Positions 1-8,735 of a DNA stretch of 64,000 bases are shown here, piece by piece (within the stretch, counting starts at the first letter, position 1; the number at the start of each line of letters is the position of its first letter). This stretch comes from Nocardioides sp. URHA0020 (GTDB lineage: Bacteria; Actinomycetota; Actinomycetes; Propionibacteriales; Nocardioidaceae): contig NZ_KK211169.1 of assembly GCF_000620705.1 (NCBI RefSeq), positions 470,623 to 534,622 of the forward strand. The letters are read 5' to 3'. Position numbers and translations under genes: made by a program. The notes under the pieces are model-generated. The model saw only the letters and a list, made by a program, of their open reading frames with translations. It did not search any database and was not told where the DNA came from.

Positions 1-2
1 CC

Positions 3-1868
3 CTGCGGATCCTGCCCGCGGCCACGGTCGTGCTGATCAGCGTGGTCGCGCTGCTGTCCGTGACCGCCTCGACGACCCGGGTGGACCGGGCGGCCCACGA
101 CGCGGGCTGGTCGGCGCTCTCGCTGGCCAACGTGCACTTCGCCCGGATCGGCACCGACTACTTCGCCGACCAGACGCCCTCGCCGTTCCAGCACTTCTGG
201 TCGCTGGCCGTGGAGGAGCAGTTCTACCTGGTCTGGCCCCTGCTCCTCGCGCTCGCCGCCCCCCGGCTGAGCCGACGGGCGCTGCCGTGGGCGGTCGGCG
301 TGCTCTTCCTCGCCTCGCTGGTGTGGTCGATGGTCGACACCGCGAGCTCGCCGGTCGCGGCGTACTTCTCCTCCACCGCCCGCGCCTACGAGCTCCTCGG
401 CGGTGTGATCCTCGCCATCGTCATGGAGCGACGGACGCTGCCGGACCGGTTCAGCGGTCCGGTCGCCCTCGCGGGCCTCGTCCTCGTCCTCGTCGCGGCC
501 GTCGAGCTGAGCGCCGGAGCCGCCTTCCCGGGCTACCTCGGCCTGGTCCCGGTGGCCGGAGCGGTGCTGCTGCTGCTGGCGGGTACGGCGTCGCGGCCCG
601 GCCTGGTCAGCCGCGGGCTGGGCGTCCGGCCGCTGACCTTCGTCGGAGACATCTCCTACTCGCTCTACCTGTGGCACTGGCCGGTCCTGATCCTGGGGCG
701 CGACGCGTTGCCGGCCGGCTGGAGCAGGCCGGTGGAGACCGTGGTGCTGATCGCCGTCTCCGTCGCGCTCGCGACCCTGTCGTACTACTTCGTCGAGCGG
801 CCGTTCCTCGACGCCAAGAGGCTCTTCGCCGGCGCCCGCCGCGCGCTCGTGCTGTGGCCGGTGGCGCTGGCCACCGTCGCCGTCACCTGCTTCGCCGGCC
901 AGGCCTACAGCGGTCACGTCGAGGACGTCCGTCAGGACGAGGCCAGCCAGTGGTTCGAGCAGCACCAGGACAAGATCCCCACGGGCATCAAGGCGGACCC
1001 CCGGGCCACCGGCAAGCAGGGTGTCGCGGTCAGCAAGCGCATCGGTGCGGCCCTCGCGCTGGTCGACGAGGGGGCCCCGATCCCTCCCGGCCTCGACGTC
1101 GCCGCCCTCGGCAAGGACAACTGGCACCGCAAGTTCGGCTGCGCCGCCGGATTCACCGAGGTCAAGGTGCGCCACTGCGTGTACGGCGACCCGGACGCGA
1201 GCACCGTCGTCGCCGTCGTGGGCGACTCCCACGCCGGCCACTGGATGCCCGCGCTGGACCTGCTCGGTCGACGCCAGCACTTCCAGCTGGTGCCGGTCAT
1301 CAAGGTCGGCTGCTCCGCCTTCGACGTCAAGCAGGAGTTCGCGGCCATGCCGCAGGACAAGTGCGACGCCTTCCGCACGTGGTCGCGCCAGGAGCTCGAC
1401 CGCCTGGACCCCGACGTGATCATCGCGAGCACTCGGGCCGAGCTGTGGATGAAGCCCCAGGGGGGCAAGAGCGTCGACCAGCAGTGGCGGGAGGGCGTCA
1501 AGAAGGGCGTCCGGGCGCTGAGTGCCCTCGCCCCGGACGTGGCCGTCTTCAGCGACATCCCGCACCGCCCCGACCCCGACGAGTGCCTCGCCGCCCCGGA
1601 CGCGATCCAGCGGGACTGCATGACCACGGAGAAGATCCCCGGCACGAAGTTCAACCACGTCACCAAGTCCGCCCTCGCGGGGACCGACGCCCACTGGATC
1701 GAGGTGGTGCCGCTGGTCTGCTACCGGGGTCGCTGCCCCGAGGTCGTCGACGACAAGCCCGTGTACTACGACGACAGCCACCTGTCCGTCACCTGGGCGC
1801 GGCACATCGGCCCGGGACTCGGCGAGCTGCTCGGCGACACCATGAAGGCGTCGCGCCGCGCGGGCTGA
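3..1868 (+). CDS. Acyltransferase-3 / SGNH O-acyltransferase, 5' truncated by window edge
   Basis: The reading frame is open from the first bases of the window, so the true start lies upstream; about 621 residues are visible. The N-terminal part is a chain of hydrophobic segments typical of acyltransferase family 3, with FQHFWSLAVEEQFYLVWP and the later YSLYLWHWPVLI motif. The C-terminal third is an SGNH-like esterase domain with GDSH near residue 407 and the paired DDSHLS motif near residue 591, which would supply the Asp/His of the triad. Proteins of this OafA/OafB design move acyl groups across the membrane and put them on cell-wall or exported glycans. The acceptor sugar cannot be read from the sequence. 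The gene ends 34 bp before the aldehyde dehydrogenase start. Confidence 0.9.
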   Translation: MRILPAATVVLISVVALLSVTASTTRVDRAAHDAGWSALSLANVHFARIGTDYFADQTPSPFQHFWSLAVEEQFYLVWPLLLALAAPRLSRRALPWAVGVLFLASLVWSMVDTASSPVAAYFSSTARAYELLGGVILAIVMERRTLPDRFSGPVALAGLVLVLVAAVELSAGAAFPGYLGLVPVAGAVLLLLAGTASRPGLVSRGLGVRPLTFVGDISYSLYLWHWPVLILGRDALPAGWSRPVETVVLIAVSVALATLSYYFVERPFLDAKRLFAGARRALVLWPVALATVAVTCFAGQAYSGHVEDVRQDEASQWFEQHQDKIPTGIKADPRATGKQGVAVSKRIGAALALVDEGAPIPPGLDVAALGKDNWHRKFGCAAGFTEVKVRHCVYGDPDASTVVAVVGDSHAGHWMPALDLLGRRQHFQLVPVIKVGCSAFDVKQEFAAMPQDKCDAFRTWSRQELDRLDPDVIIASTRAELWMKPQGGKSVDQQWREGVKKGVRALSALAPDVAVFSDIPHRPDPDECLAAPDAIQRDCMTTEKIPGTKFNHVTKSALAGTDAHWIEVVPLVCYRGRCPEVVDDKPVYYDDSHLSVTWARHIGPGLGELLGDTMKASRRAG

Positions 1869-1877
1869 GGCACCCTG

Positions 1878-1904
1878 TTGCGGTCACGCTGACAGCACTA
1901 CTGT
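1878..1904 (+). promoter_or_regulatory. Possible promoter for the aldehyde dehydrogenase gene
   Basis: TTGCGG (1878-1883) and TACTGT (1899-1904) are separated by 15 bp, which is short for a housekeeping promoter. The -10-like hexamer would place a transcript start near 1911, right at the ATG at 1912, consistent with a leaderless mRNA. The spacing makes this tentative. Confidence 0.3.
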
Positions 1905-3402
1905 GACCGTCATGACCCAGGCACCCGCGCGTCCGCAGTCCGGCTCCACCTTCGAGTCGTTGAACCCCGCGACCGGCGAGGTCGTCGGCACCCATCCGGT
2001 GCAGACCGCGGAGGAGGTGCAGGCCGCCGTCGACCGCGCCCGCGTCGAGGCCGAGTGGTGGGCCGCGCTGGGCTTCGCGGAGCGCAAGGCACACCTCAAC
2101 GCCTGGAAGACCCTGATGACCCGGCGCCTCCCCGAGCTGGCCGACCTGGTCAGCCGGGAGATGGGCAAGCCGGCGTCCGACGCGATGCTCGAGGCCGGAC
2201 TGGCCGTCGACCACATCGCCTGGGCGGCCGGCAACGCCAAGAAGGTGCTCGGTCGGCACCACGTGTCGTCCGGGATGCTGATGGTGAACCAGTCGGCGTC
2301 CGTGGCCTTCAAGCCGCTCGGCGTCGTCGGGGTGATCGGCCCGTGGAACTACCCGATCTTCACGCCGATGGGCTCGATCGCCTACGCGCTGGCAGCCGGC
2401 AACGCCGTGGTCTTCAAGCCGAGTGAGTACACCCCCGGCGTCGGCGGGTGGCTGGTGCAGACCTTCCAGGAGGCGGTCGGACGACCCGTGCTGCAGCTGG
2501 TGACCGGCCTCGGCGAGACCGGGGCCGCGCTGTGCCGGGCCGGCGTCGACAAGCTCGCCTTCACCGGGTCGACGGCGACGGGCAAGAAGGTGATGGCCGC
2601 CTGCGCCGAGACCCTGACCCCGGTCGTGATCGAGGCCGGTGGCAAGGACTCCGTGATCGTGGACGCCGATGCCGACGTCGAGGCCGCCGTCGACGCCGCC
2701 CTGTGGGGCGCGTGCTCGAACGCCGGGCAGACCTGCATCGGCGTCGAGCGGGTCTACGTCCACGAGCAGGTGTACGACGAGTTCGTCTCCGCCATCACCG
2801 CGAAGGCCACCGGGCTCGAGGCGGCCGAGGGCGGCAAGATCGGCCCGATCACCATGCCGAGCCAGGTGGAGGTGATCCGCAGCCACGTCCAGGACGCACT
2901 CGACCGCGGCGGCCGGGCCGTGCTCGGCGGCGCCGGTGCCGTCGGTGACCGCTTCGTGCAGCCGACGATCCTGGTCGACGTGCCCGAGGACTCCTTGGCC
3001 GTGCAGGAGGAGACCTTCGGGCCCACGCTGACGATCTCCAAGGTGCGGACCATGGACGAGGCGATCGAGAAGACCAACGCGACCCGCTACGGGTTGGGCA
3101 ACACCGTCTTCAGCAAGGCCCGCGGCATGGAGATCGCCGAGCGGGTGCGCTCGGGCATGACCGCGATCAACGGCGTGATCACCTTCGCCGGCATTCCCAG
3201 CCTGCCCTTCGGCGGCGTCGGCGACTCCGGCTTCGGTCGCATCCACGGGCCCGAGGGCCTCAAGGAGTTCACCTACGCCAAGGCGATCGCCCGGCAGAGG
3301 TTCAAGCCGATGATCAACCTGACCAGCTTCGACCGGACGGCCAAGGCCGACAAGCAGTTCGCCCAGGTGCTCGGCCTGCTGCACGGGCGCGGCCGGAAGT
3401 GA
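1903..3402 (+). CDS. NAD(P)-dependent aldehyde dehydrogenase (succinate-semialdehyde dehydrogenase-like)
   Basis: This 499-aa protein has the full aldehyde dehydrogenase fold. It shows the PWNYP cofactor-site motif, the FTGS glycine motif, the general-base glutamate in IEAGGKD (E244) and the catalytic cysteine in NAGQTCIG (C278). It would oxidise an aldehyde to a carboxylate in the cytoplasm with NAD(P)+. The sequence resembles actinobacterial enzymes usually labelled succinic semialdehyde dehydrogenase, but substrate is not provable here. The start could be GTG 1903 or ATG 1912; a -10-like TACTGT overlapping the GTG favours 1912. The neighbours do not form an obvious pathway with it. It converges with the chemotaxis gene with only 15 bp between the stop codons. 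Confidence 0.93.
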   Translation: MTVMTQAPARPQSGSTFESLNPATGEVVGTHPVQTAEEVQAAVDRARVEAEWWAALGFAERKAHLNAWKTLMTRRLPELADLVSREMGKPASDAMLEAGLAVDHIAWAAGNAKKVLGRHHVSSGMLMVNQSASVAFKPLGVVGVIGPWNYPIFTPMGSIAYALAAGNAVVFKPSEYTPGVGGWLVQTFQEAVGRPVLQLVTGLGETGAALCRAGVDKLAFTGSTATGKKVMAACAETLTPVVIEAGGKDSVIVDADADVEAAVDAALWGACSNAGQTCIGVERVYVHEQVYDEFVSAITAKATGLEAAEGGKIGPITMPSQVEVIRSHVQDALDRGGRAVLGGAGAVGDRFVQPTILVDVPEDSLAVQEETFGPTLTISKVRTMDEAIEKTNATRYGLGNTVFSKARGMEIAERVRSGMTAINGVITFAGIPSLPFGGVGDSGFGRIHGPEGLKEFTYAKAIARQRFKPMINLTSFDRTAKADKQFAQVLGLLHGRGRK

Positions 3403-3417
3403 TCCGGCCGCGCACGC

Positions 3418-4986
3418 TCAGGAGGTCGTGAACCGGCCCACCTCGGTCCGCAGCTCCTGGGACATCCGGGCGAGCTCCTCGATGGCCGACATGGTCTGGC
3501 TGACGGCGTGGGTCGTCGTGTCGGCGGCGGCCGCGACCGTCGAGATGTTGGTGGCGATCTCGCCGGAGCCCATCGAGGCCTCCGCGACGTTGCGCGACAT
3601 CTCGTTGGTCGTCGCGGTCTGCTCCTCGACCGCCGAGGCGATGGTCAGCTGGTAGTCGTTGATCGAGCTGATGATCGTGGCGATCTGGCTCATCGCGTCG
3701 ACGGCGCCACCGGTGTCGCCCTGGATCGCCTCGACCCGGCGGGCGATGTCCTCGGTGGCCCGGGCGGTCTCCTGGGCGAGCTCCTTGACCTCGGTCGCGA
3801 CGACCGCGAAGCCCTTGCCGGCCTCACCGGCACGAGCGGCCTCGATGGTCGCGTTGAGCGCCAGCAGGTTGGTCTGCTCGGCGATCGAGGTGATCACCTT
3901 GACCACGTCGCCGATCTCCTGGCTCGACGTGCCGAGCCGGCCGACCGAGTCACCGGCCTGCTCGACGATGCCGACGGCCTCGGTCGCGACGCGGGCCGCG
4001 TCGTTGGCCGACGTCGCGATCTCGCGGATCGAGGCGCCCATCTGCTCGGCGCCGGCGGCGACGGTCTGCACGTTGCGCGACACCTCGTCGGCCGCACCCG
4101 AGACCACGGTCGCCTGGGCCGAGGTCTCCGCGGCTCCGGACGCGATCTCCTGCGAGGATGCCGAGAGCTCCTCGGACGCCGCGGCCACGGCCTCGGCCGA
4201 CTGCGCCACCGTGACGACGATCGTGCTCACGGACTCGATGGTCCGGTTGAAGGCGATCTCGAGGTCGCCGGCCTCGCCCGAGGACCTCTCTTCGAGCCGG
4301 TAGGTCAGGTCGCCACCGGCGAAGCGCTGCAGCGCGTCCACCGACCCCTGCAGCGGGCGGACCAGGCTGCGCGTGATCAGCCACGCCAGGGTGGCGGCGA
4401 TCGCCAGCCCGAGCAGGGCGAAGAGCAGCACCTGACCGCGCATGCCGTGCGCGGTGCCCATCAGGTTGTCGGAGGCCTCGGCGGCATCGTGGGAGAGGGC
4501 GTCGACGAGGTCGCCCAGGACGGCGTCCATCTTCTCGTTCGCCTCCTGGATCTTCTCGGCGTCCGCACGCTGGCCTGCCTGGTCACCGACGGCGGCGTCG
4601 ACGAACGCCGCGATGGACGTGGTGTAGGTCTGGAAGGCGGCCTCGAGCGCGGTGACGGCCTCCTTGTCGTCGGGGTCGAGGTCGAGCTTGCGCAGATCGG
4701 CGATCATGTCGGCGACCTGCTGGGTGTCGTCGGCGACGTCGGCCTGGGCCGAGGTCGGGTCGTCGAGGGTGACGGCCTTGAACCCGTCGACCTTGAGCTC
4801 GCTCGAGCGGGTGTCGAGCTGCTGCACCAGCGACCGGGCATCGTCATGGGTCCGGGTGCGCTGCGCGTCGTACGACACGTTGCCGGCGCCGACCCACGCG
4901 ACCAGGGCGACCAGCACGGCGGACGCGAGCCCGATGCAGGTGATGACGGTGATCCGACGACCGACCGTCCAGCGGATGTTCCTCAT
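3418..4986 (-). CDS. Methyl-accepting chemotaxis protein
   Basis: A 522-aa transmembrane chemoreceptor. A first TM segment (about residues 11-33) is followed by a helical ligand-binding region of roughly 150 residues, a second TM segment near residue 190, a HAMP domain, and the long cytoplasmic signalling hairpin. The hairpin tip carries the conserved [19 protein letters not shown] sequence that contacts CheA/CheW. The start ATG at 4986 is preceded by a strong ribosome site (AGAAGGAG), so a longer upstream reading frame is not used. The helical sensor domain looks like a four-helix bundle (4HB_MCP type), ligand unknown. No other chemotaxis gene is in the window. The 188 bp between it and the next gene hold nothing I can identify. 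Confidence 0.93.
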   Translation of the reverse strand: MRNIRWTVGRRITVITCIGLASAVLVALVAWVGAGNVSYDAQRTRTHDDARSLVQQLDTRSSELKVDGFKAVTLDDPTSAQADVADDTQQVADMIADLRKLDLDPDDKEAVTALEAAFQTYTTSIAAFVDAAVGDQAGQRADAEKIQEANEKMDAVLGDLVDALSHDAAEASDNLMGTAHGMRGQVLLFALLGLAIAATLAWLITRSLVRPLQGSVDALQRFAGGDLTYRLEERSSGEAGDLEIAFNRTIESVSTIVVTVAQSAEAVAAASEELSASSQEIASGAAETSAQATVVSGAADEVSRNVQTVAAGAEQMGASIREIATSANDAARVATEAVGIVEQAGDSVGRLGTSSQEIGDVVKVITSIAEQTNLLALNATIEAARAGEAGKGFAVVATEVKELAQETARATEDIARRVEAIQGDTGGAVDAMSQIATIISSINDYQLTIASAVEEQTATTNEMSRNVAEASMGSGEIATNISTVAAAADTTTHAVSQTMSAIEELARMSQELRTEVGRFTTS

Positions 4987-5174
4987 GGCGGTGCTCCTTC
5001 TGCGGCGGAGGCCGCCCACGGAGCGGTGCTGCGCCGGCATGCGTGTAGCCGGGGCGGCCACGGAGGCACTGCTGCGGCCGATGGGTGAGATCGGACGCGC
5101 AGCCGCCGGTCTGAGGAGTCGCGATCCTGGTCTAGGACAGTGCGACCCGGTCGAGCACCGGTGCGGGGAGCTGG

Positions 5175-5753
5175 TCAGCCCGCGGTGACGAAGTAGACGA
5201 CCAGCGCGATCAGGAGGAGCAGGGTGGTCCCGCCGAGGATCCAGATCCACAGCGGCACCGGCTTTTTAGGTGCCGGGGCGGGCGCGGGAGGCGGTGGCGG
5301 CGCGGCGGCGACCGGCGCGGGGGCCGGTGGGTTCATGAGGCCGCCGCAGCGGGCGCAGACCTCAGCGGTGAGCAGGTTGCCCTCCGCGCAGTGGGGGCAC
5401 GGGGCCGAGCCGACCATGACCCGGCCCGAGGTGCCGGGCAGCCGGCGCAGCGAGTCGCCGGTGGTGGAGCCCGAGTCGAGGACCACCTTCGACGGCGTCC
5501 AGAAGAGCGGGTAGTCGCACTGGACGCAGAAGTCGTCGGACTCGCGGCGGGTCAGCGCCACCATCGCGACCGTGCCGCACTCGGGGCAGGTGACCTGCTC
5601 GTCGGGTGCCGAGGTCGGCGTGGGGACGGCGAGGGGGGGCGCGAGCGCCTCGGTCGGCTGGTCGTCGGCGAAGAGCGGTCTGGCCGCGCTCCGTCCCGTG
5701 TCGTCCGGCTCGTCGCCGGAGAGCACGTGCTTGCCGGTCAGCGTCTCGCTCAC
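5175..5753 (-). CDS. Tail-anchored double zinc-ribbon protein, last gene of the CIS operon
   Basis: A 192-aa protein starting at GTG 5753, which overlaps the stop of the upstream tail gene (GTGA), so it is co-translated with the injection-system genes. Two zinc-ribbon knuckle pairs are visible: C56/C59 with C76/C79 (CPECG, CVQC) and C119/C122 with C133/C136 (CPHC, CARC). A proline/alanine-rich stretch (142-164) follows, then a single hydrophobic helix at 167-189 ending two residues from the C-terminus. The N-terminal 50 residues look disordered. This is the layout of a C-tail-anchored membrane protein with its zinc domains in the cytoplasm. It has no counterpart in Afp or PVC that I recognise; a role in placing the particle at the membrane is inference. 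Confidence 0.85.
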   Translation of the reverse strand: MSETLTGKHVLSGDEPDDTGRSAARPLFADDQPTEALAPPLAVPTPTSAPDEQVTCPECGTVAMVALTRRESDDFCVQCDYPLFWTPSKVVLDSGSTTGDSLRRLPGTSGRVMVGSAPCPHCAEGNLLTAEVCARCGGLMNPPAPAPVAAAPPPPPAPAPAPKKPVPLWIWILGGTTLLLLIALVVYFVTAG

Positions 5754-6337
5754 CCCGGCCACTCCTCCTCGGTTGTCCAGACCCGGTCGGGTCCCACGTA
5801 CAGCTCGGCCCGGACGTGCGCCGGGACCTCGTCCCGCACCACGTCGATGAAGTCGGTGAGCTCCAAGAGTCCCGTCGACTGCACCCTCATCACCACCCAC
5901 GCGGTGTCCTCAGGTGCGTCGCCGGCACGCCAGATGCCGCCGCCTTCCTCGATCACGGTCGGGCCCTCGCTGATCAGCTCCAGGTAGGACCTGAGTCCGC
6001 GAGCGGTCCCGCGCCACGTCAACGTCTTCGCTGCACCCGCAACGATACGGCGTTGGAGGCTCTCGGGTTGGGAATCGTCGATCGTCTCGACGCCGATCCA
6101 CGAGGCGAGGTAGGGCAGCATCGGGCTGGGCGCGACCATCGTGTCGGCGACGTGCTCGACGTTGTCGGCGTCCTCCAGGAGCGTCGTGCCGAGCTCCTGG
6201 AAGATCGACACGAATCGCACGAAGAAGTCGTGGTCCAGCATCGAGACCGGCAGCTGGTCCAGCATCCACGACGGCGAGCGCGGGGGCCGGGTCTGCCCGC
6301 CCGGCACCACCGTCGCGCTGATCCGCTCGATCGTCAC
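5750..6337 (-). CDS. Phage tail protein I-like baseplate component of the CIS
   Basis: A 195-aa protein starting at GTG 6337, with a 4-bp GTGA overlap to the baseplate J gene upstream. The region from about residue 25 to 140 matches the tail protein P2 I / TIGR02242 pattern: an N-terminal helix (LPVSMLDHDFFVRF), then YLASWIGVE and the RRIVAGAAKTLTWRGTARGL segment. Such proteins complete the baseplate wedge next to the gp6/J protein. In Afp-type systems the equivalent position is held by Afp12, which is much longer, so this is a minimal wedge. No tail-fibre gene follows it. Confidence 0.85.
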   Translation of the reverse strand: MTIERISATVVPGGQTRPPRSPSWMLDQLPVSMLDHDFFVRFVSIFQELGTTLLEDADNVEHVADTMVAPSPMLPYLASWIGVETIDDSQPESLQRRIVAGAAKTLTWRGTARGLRSYLELISEGPTVIEEGGGIWRAGDAPEDTAWVVMRVQSTGLLELTDFIDVVRDEVPAHVRAELYVGPDRVWTTEEEWPG

Positions 6338-8283
6338 CGCACCACGACCTGGTGCCCGGCGGAGAGGAAGAGCGACTGCTTGTCCAGGCGGATCACGTCC
6401 TTGCCGCCGCCGAGGCGTCGACCGGTCCGCAGGTCGTACTCGAAGAGCAGCACCTCCTCGACCCGCTCCACGCCGTCGACGCCCTCCAGCAGCTGGGTGA
6501 TGACCGCGAGGTTGACGTCGGCGTCGAAGGGCCAGCCGGTGCCGTCCGAGCCGCCGACCAGGGGGTTGAGGAACCGCGCCAGCGCGTCCATGGTTCGCTG
6601 GCGGACCAGTGCGGCGGGTCGCCCGGGAGCGCCGTGGAGCAGGGCGACGACCGAGACGCCCTGGTAGTACGGCGTGCTGACCTCGACCGAGGTGCCGACC
6701 AGCCGGTGCTCGTCGAGCGCCTCGACGATCGTCGTCATCAGCGGCGGCGAGATGGCGAAGTCGTCGAGCTTGTGACCCGTCGGCTCACTGCGGACCTGGG
6801 GGACGACGAGCAGCTGGACCGCGCCGTTGCCCCGACCGGCCGGGCGGCAGCGGGCCCGCGCGACCTCGATCGACGACTCGATCGTCAGGCGCTCGAAGTC
6901 GCGAGCCGTGACGGCCCGGTTGCCGGTGCGCAGGGTGAGCGGGCCGCGGACCTTCGCCTCGACGATCGACTCGGCGTCGACGCCGCCACCGGCCGGCCCG
7001 AGGTTGATGGTGCCGTTGACGAACGGGACCGCCGTACGCATCACCGTGAGGGTGCGTGCGCCCACGTTGCCCCGGCTGCCGCCGCCGTGGCGGTAGCCCG
7101 AGACCTCGATGAACGCGCCGTCGCGGGGGATCGTGCCGTGCTGCCGGACGGAGCCGTCGGGGTAGCGGATCCGGGGGCCGAAGTGCACCACGCCGGTGCC
7201 GCTGTCCCACACGAAGTGCCGGTCGTTCGGGGTCGAGGCGGAGAAGTCCTCGACCTCCGTCCAGCTCTCCACGCGGTCGCCGTCGACGACGCGCAGCGTC
7301 TCGGACTCACGGCGCGGCAGGACGGGGTACCGGTCGACCTGGAAGGTCTGCCCGGGGGCGCCGTTGCTGCGACCGAGGATCTCGGAGCCGACCGTCTCGG
7401 CGTGCTCCGCGCCGATGGTGCCACCCAGCGCGGAGACCTCGATGCCGCGCACGCGCGGCGAGTTGCGGTAGATCGGCTGACCGCTGCGCGGCGCCATCAG
7501 GCGGGCCCGCAGCCAGTACGCCGACTCGTTGGCGACCGTCAGCGGCTGGTGCTCGACGGGGACGAGGAGCACGATCTCGCCGGGCCGGTTGAGGCCGCCG
7601 GTCGTGTCCTCGTAGATGCGGGTGGGCAGCCAGCCGTCGCCGTTCCAGACCTCCCAGACGAGCGGGGGGTTGCGGGGGTCGACGCCGATGCCCTCCGCGC
7701 GAGCCTCGACCTGGAGGCGCAGCACCATGCCGGCGAGGCTCTCCCGGAAGCCGAGGTAGAACGCGTCACCCGGGGTGATGGTGTCGGCCGGGAAGCAGCT
7801 GGCCCCGTCGGTGCCGAAGCGGAGGTCCTCCCAGACGTCGAGGATCTGGTCGCCCTGGGCGGAGGCGGACTTCGCCGCGAGCAGCTCCGGTGGGGCGATG
7901 ACGAGCTCGTCGACGGTGCTGAAGACGACCCCCTCACCCTCGGCCGCGCTGGTCTGCGTCATCACCTGGGTGTTCGCCGGCACGATGACCGGCTGCTCGA
8001 GGACGGCCGAGAGCCAGAAGGTCAGGTCGGTGCGGGCGACCGACGGCGGGAACGGCTCGATCCCGACCATGTTGAGGAAGTGGACGTAGAGCCGGTCGGG
8101 CACCTGGTTGACCCGGTAGAGCACCATCTCGCTCATCCAGGCGAAGAGCTCGATCAACGCCACGCCCGGGTCGGAGACGTTGTGGTTGGTCCACTCGGGG
8201 CAGTAGCGCGGGATCAAGCGCTTCGCTTCGTCGACGATGTCCTGGAAGGTGCGGTCGTCGAGGGCGGGCGTGGGCAGCGGCAT
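6334..8283 (-). CDS. Putative baseplate assembly protein (gp6/J, Afp11-like)
   Basis: A 649-aa protein. The start ATG at 8283 gives MPLPTPALDDRTFQDIVDEA, the standard beginning of this family, followed by the characteristic WTNHNVSDPGVALIELFAWM. It fits the TIGR02243 / baseplate J-like family, which builds the wedge ring around the hub and triggers sheath contraction. The upstream gp25-like gene stops 8 bp before it. The C-terminal half contains the conserved RAVTARDFERL segment. The long open frame upstream of 8283 is antisense-type coding noise, not an extension. Confidence 0.93.
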   Translation of the reverse strand: MPLPTPALDDRTFQDIVDEAKRLIPRYCPEWTNHNVSDPGVALIELFAWMSEMVLYRVNQVPDRLYVHFLNMVGIEPFPPSVARTDLTFWLSAVLEQPVIVPANTQVMTQTSAAEGEGVVFSTVDELVIAPPELLAAKSASAQGDQILDVWEDLRFGTDGASCFPADTITPGDAFYLGFRESLAGMVLRLQVEARAEGIGVDPRNPPLVWEVWNGDGWLPTRIYEDTTGGLNRPGEIVLLVPVEHQPLTVANESAYWLRARLMAPRSGQPIYRNSPRVRGIEVSALGGTIGAEHAETVGSEILGRSNGAPGQTFQVDRYPVLPRRESETLRVVDGDRVESWTEVEDFSASTPNDRHFVWDSGTGVVHFGPRIRYPDGSVRQHGTIPRDGAFIEVSGYRHGGGSRGNVGARTLTVMRTAVPFVNGTINLGPAGGGVDAESIVEAKVRGPLTLRTGNRAVTARDFERLTIESSIEVARARCRPAGRGNGAVQLLVVPQVRSEPTGHKLDDFAISPPLMTTIVEALDEHRLVGTSVEVSTPYYQGVSVVALLHGAPGRPAALVRQRTMDALARFLNPLVGGSDGTGWPFDADVNLAVITQLLEGVDGVERVEEVLLFEYDLRTGRRLGGGKDVIRLDKQSLFLSAGHQVVVR

Positions 8284-8291
8284 CGGGCGTC

Positions 8292-8735
8292 CTACTCGGC
8301 GTCGTGAGGGATCACGTAGAAGGGATAGACGAGGTTGCGGCGGTCGTTGGTGGCACGGACCCGGTAGGTGATCTGGATCCGGACCAGTGCCTGGTTGTCG
8401 GGATCGGCCTCGGGCCTCACGTCCTCGACCACGATGCGGGGCTCCCACTGGGCGAGCGCCTCGCGGACCGCCTCGGCGATCAGGCCGAGCAGGTTGCCCG
8501 TGACCGGCTCGAAGAGCAGGTCCCAGATCCGGCAGCCGAACTGCGGTCGCATCAGGCGCTCGCCGGGTGCGGTCATCAGCACGATCTCGATCGAGCGGTC
8601 GAGGTCCGGTACGCCGGAGGACAGCGCGATCGCGCCGGTGTGGTCGACACCGAGCGGCCACATGAAGCCGCTCCCGATGAACGACGAGTCCGGCTGGCCC
8701 GGCTCGTCGTACCGGCGCAGGGAGCCCTCGGACAT
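8292..8735 (-). CDS. GPW/gp25 family baseplate protein (Afp9-like)
   Basis: A 147-aa protein starting at ATG 8735, overlapping the stop of the VgrG-like gene by one base (TGATG). It shows gp25/GpW features: GSGFMWPLGVD, the ERLMRPQFGCRIWDLLFEP core and a C-terminal RVRATNDRRNLVYPFYV strand. In contractile tails gp25 initiates sheath polymerisation on the baseplate, linking wedge to first sheath ring. The position between spike and J-type protein is the same as in Afp and PVC loci. Confidence 0.95.
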   Translation of the reverse strand: MSEGSLRRYDEPGQPDSSFIGSGFMWPLGVDHTGAIALSSGVPDLDRSIEIVLMTAPGERLMRPQFGCRIWDLLFEPVTGNLLGLIAEAVREALAQWEPRIVVEDVRPEADPDNQALVRIQITYRVRATNDRRNLVYPFYVIPHDAE

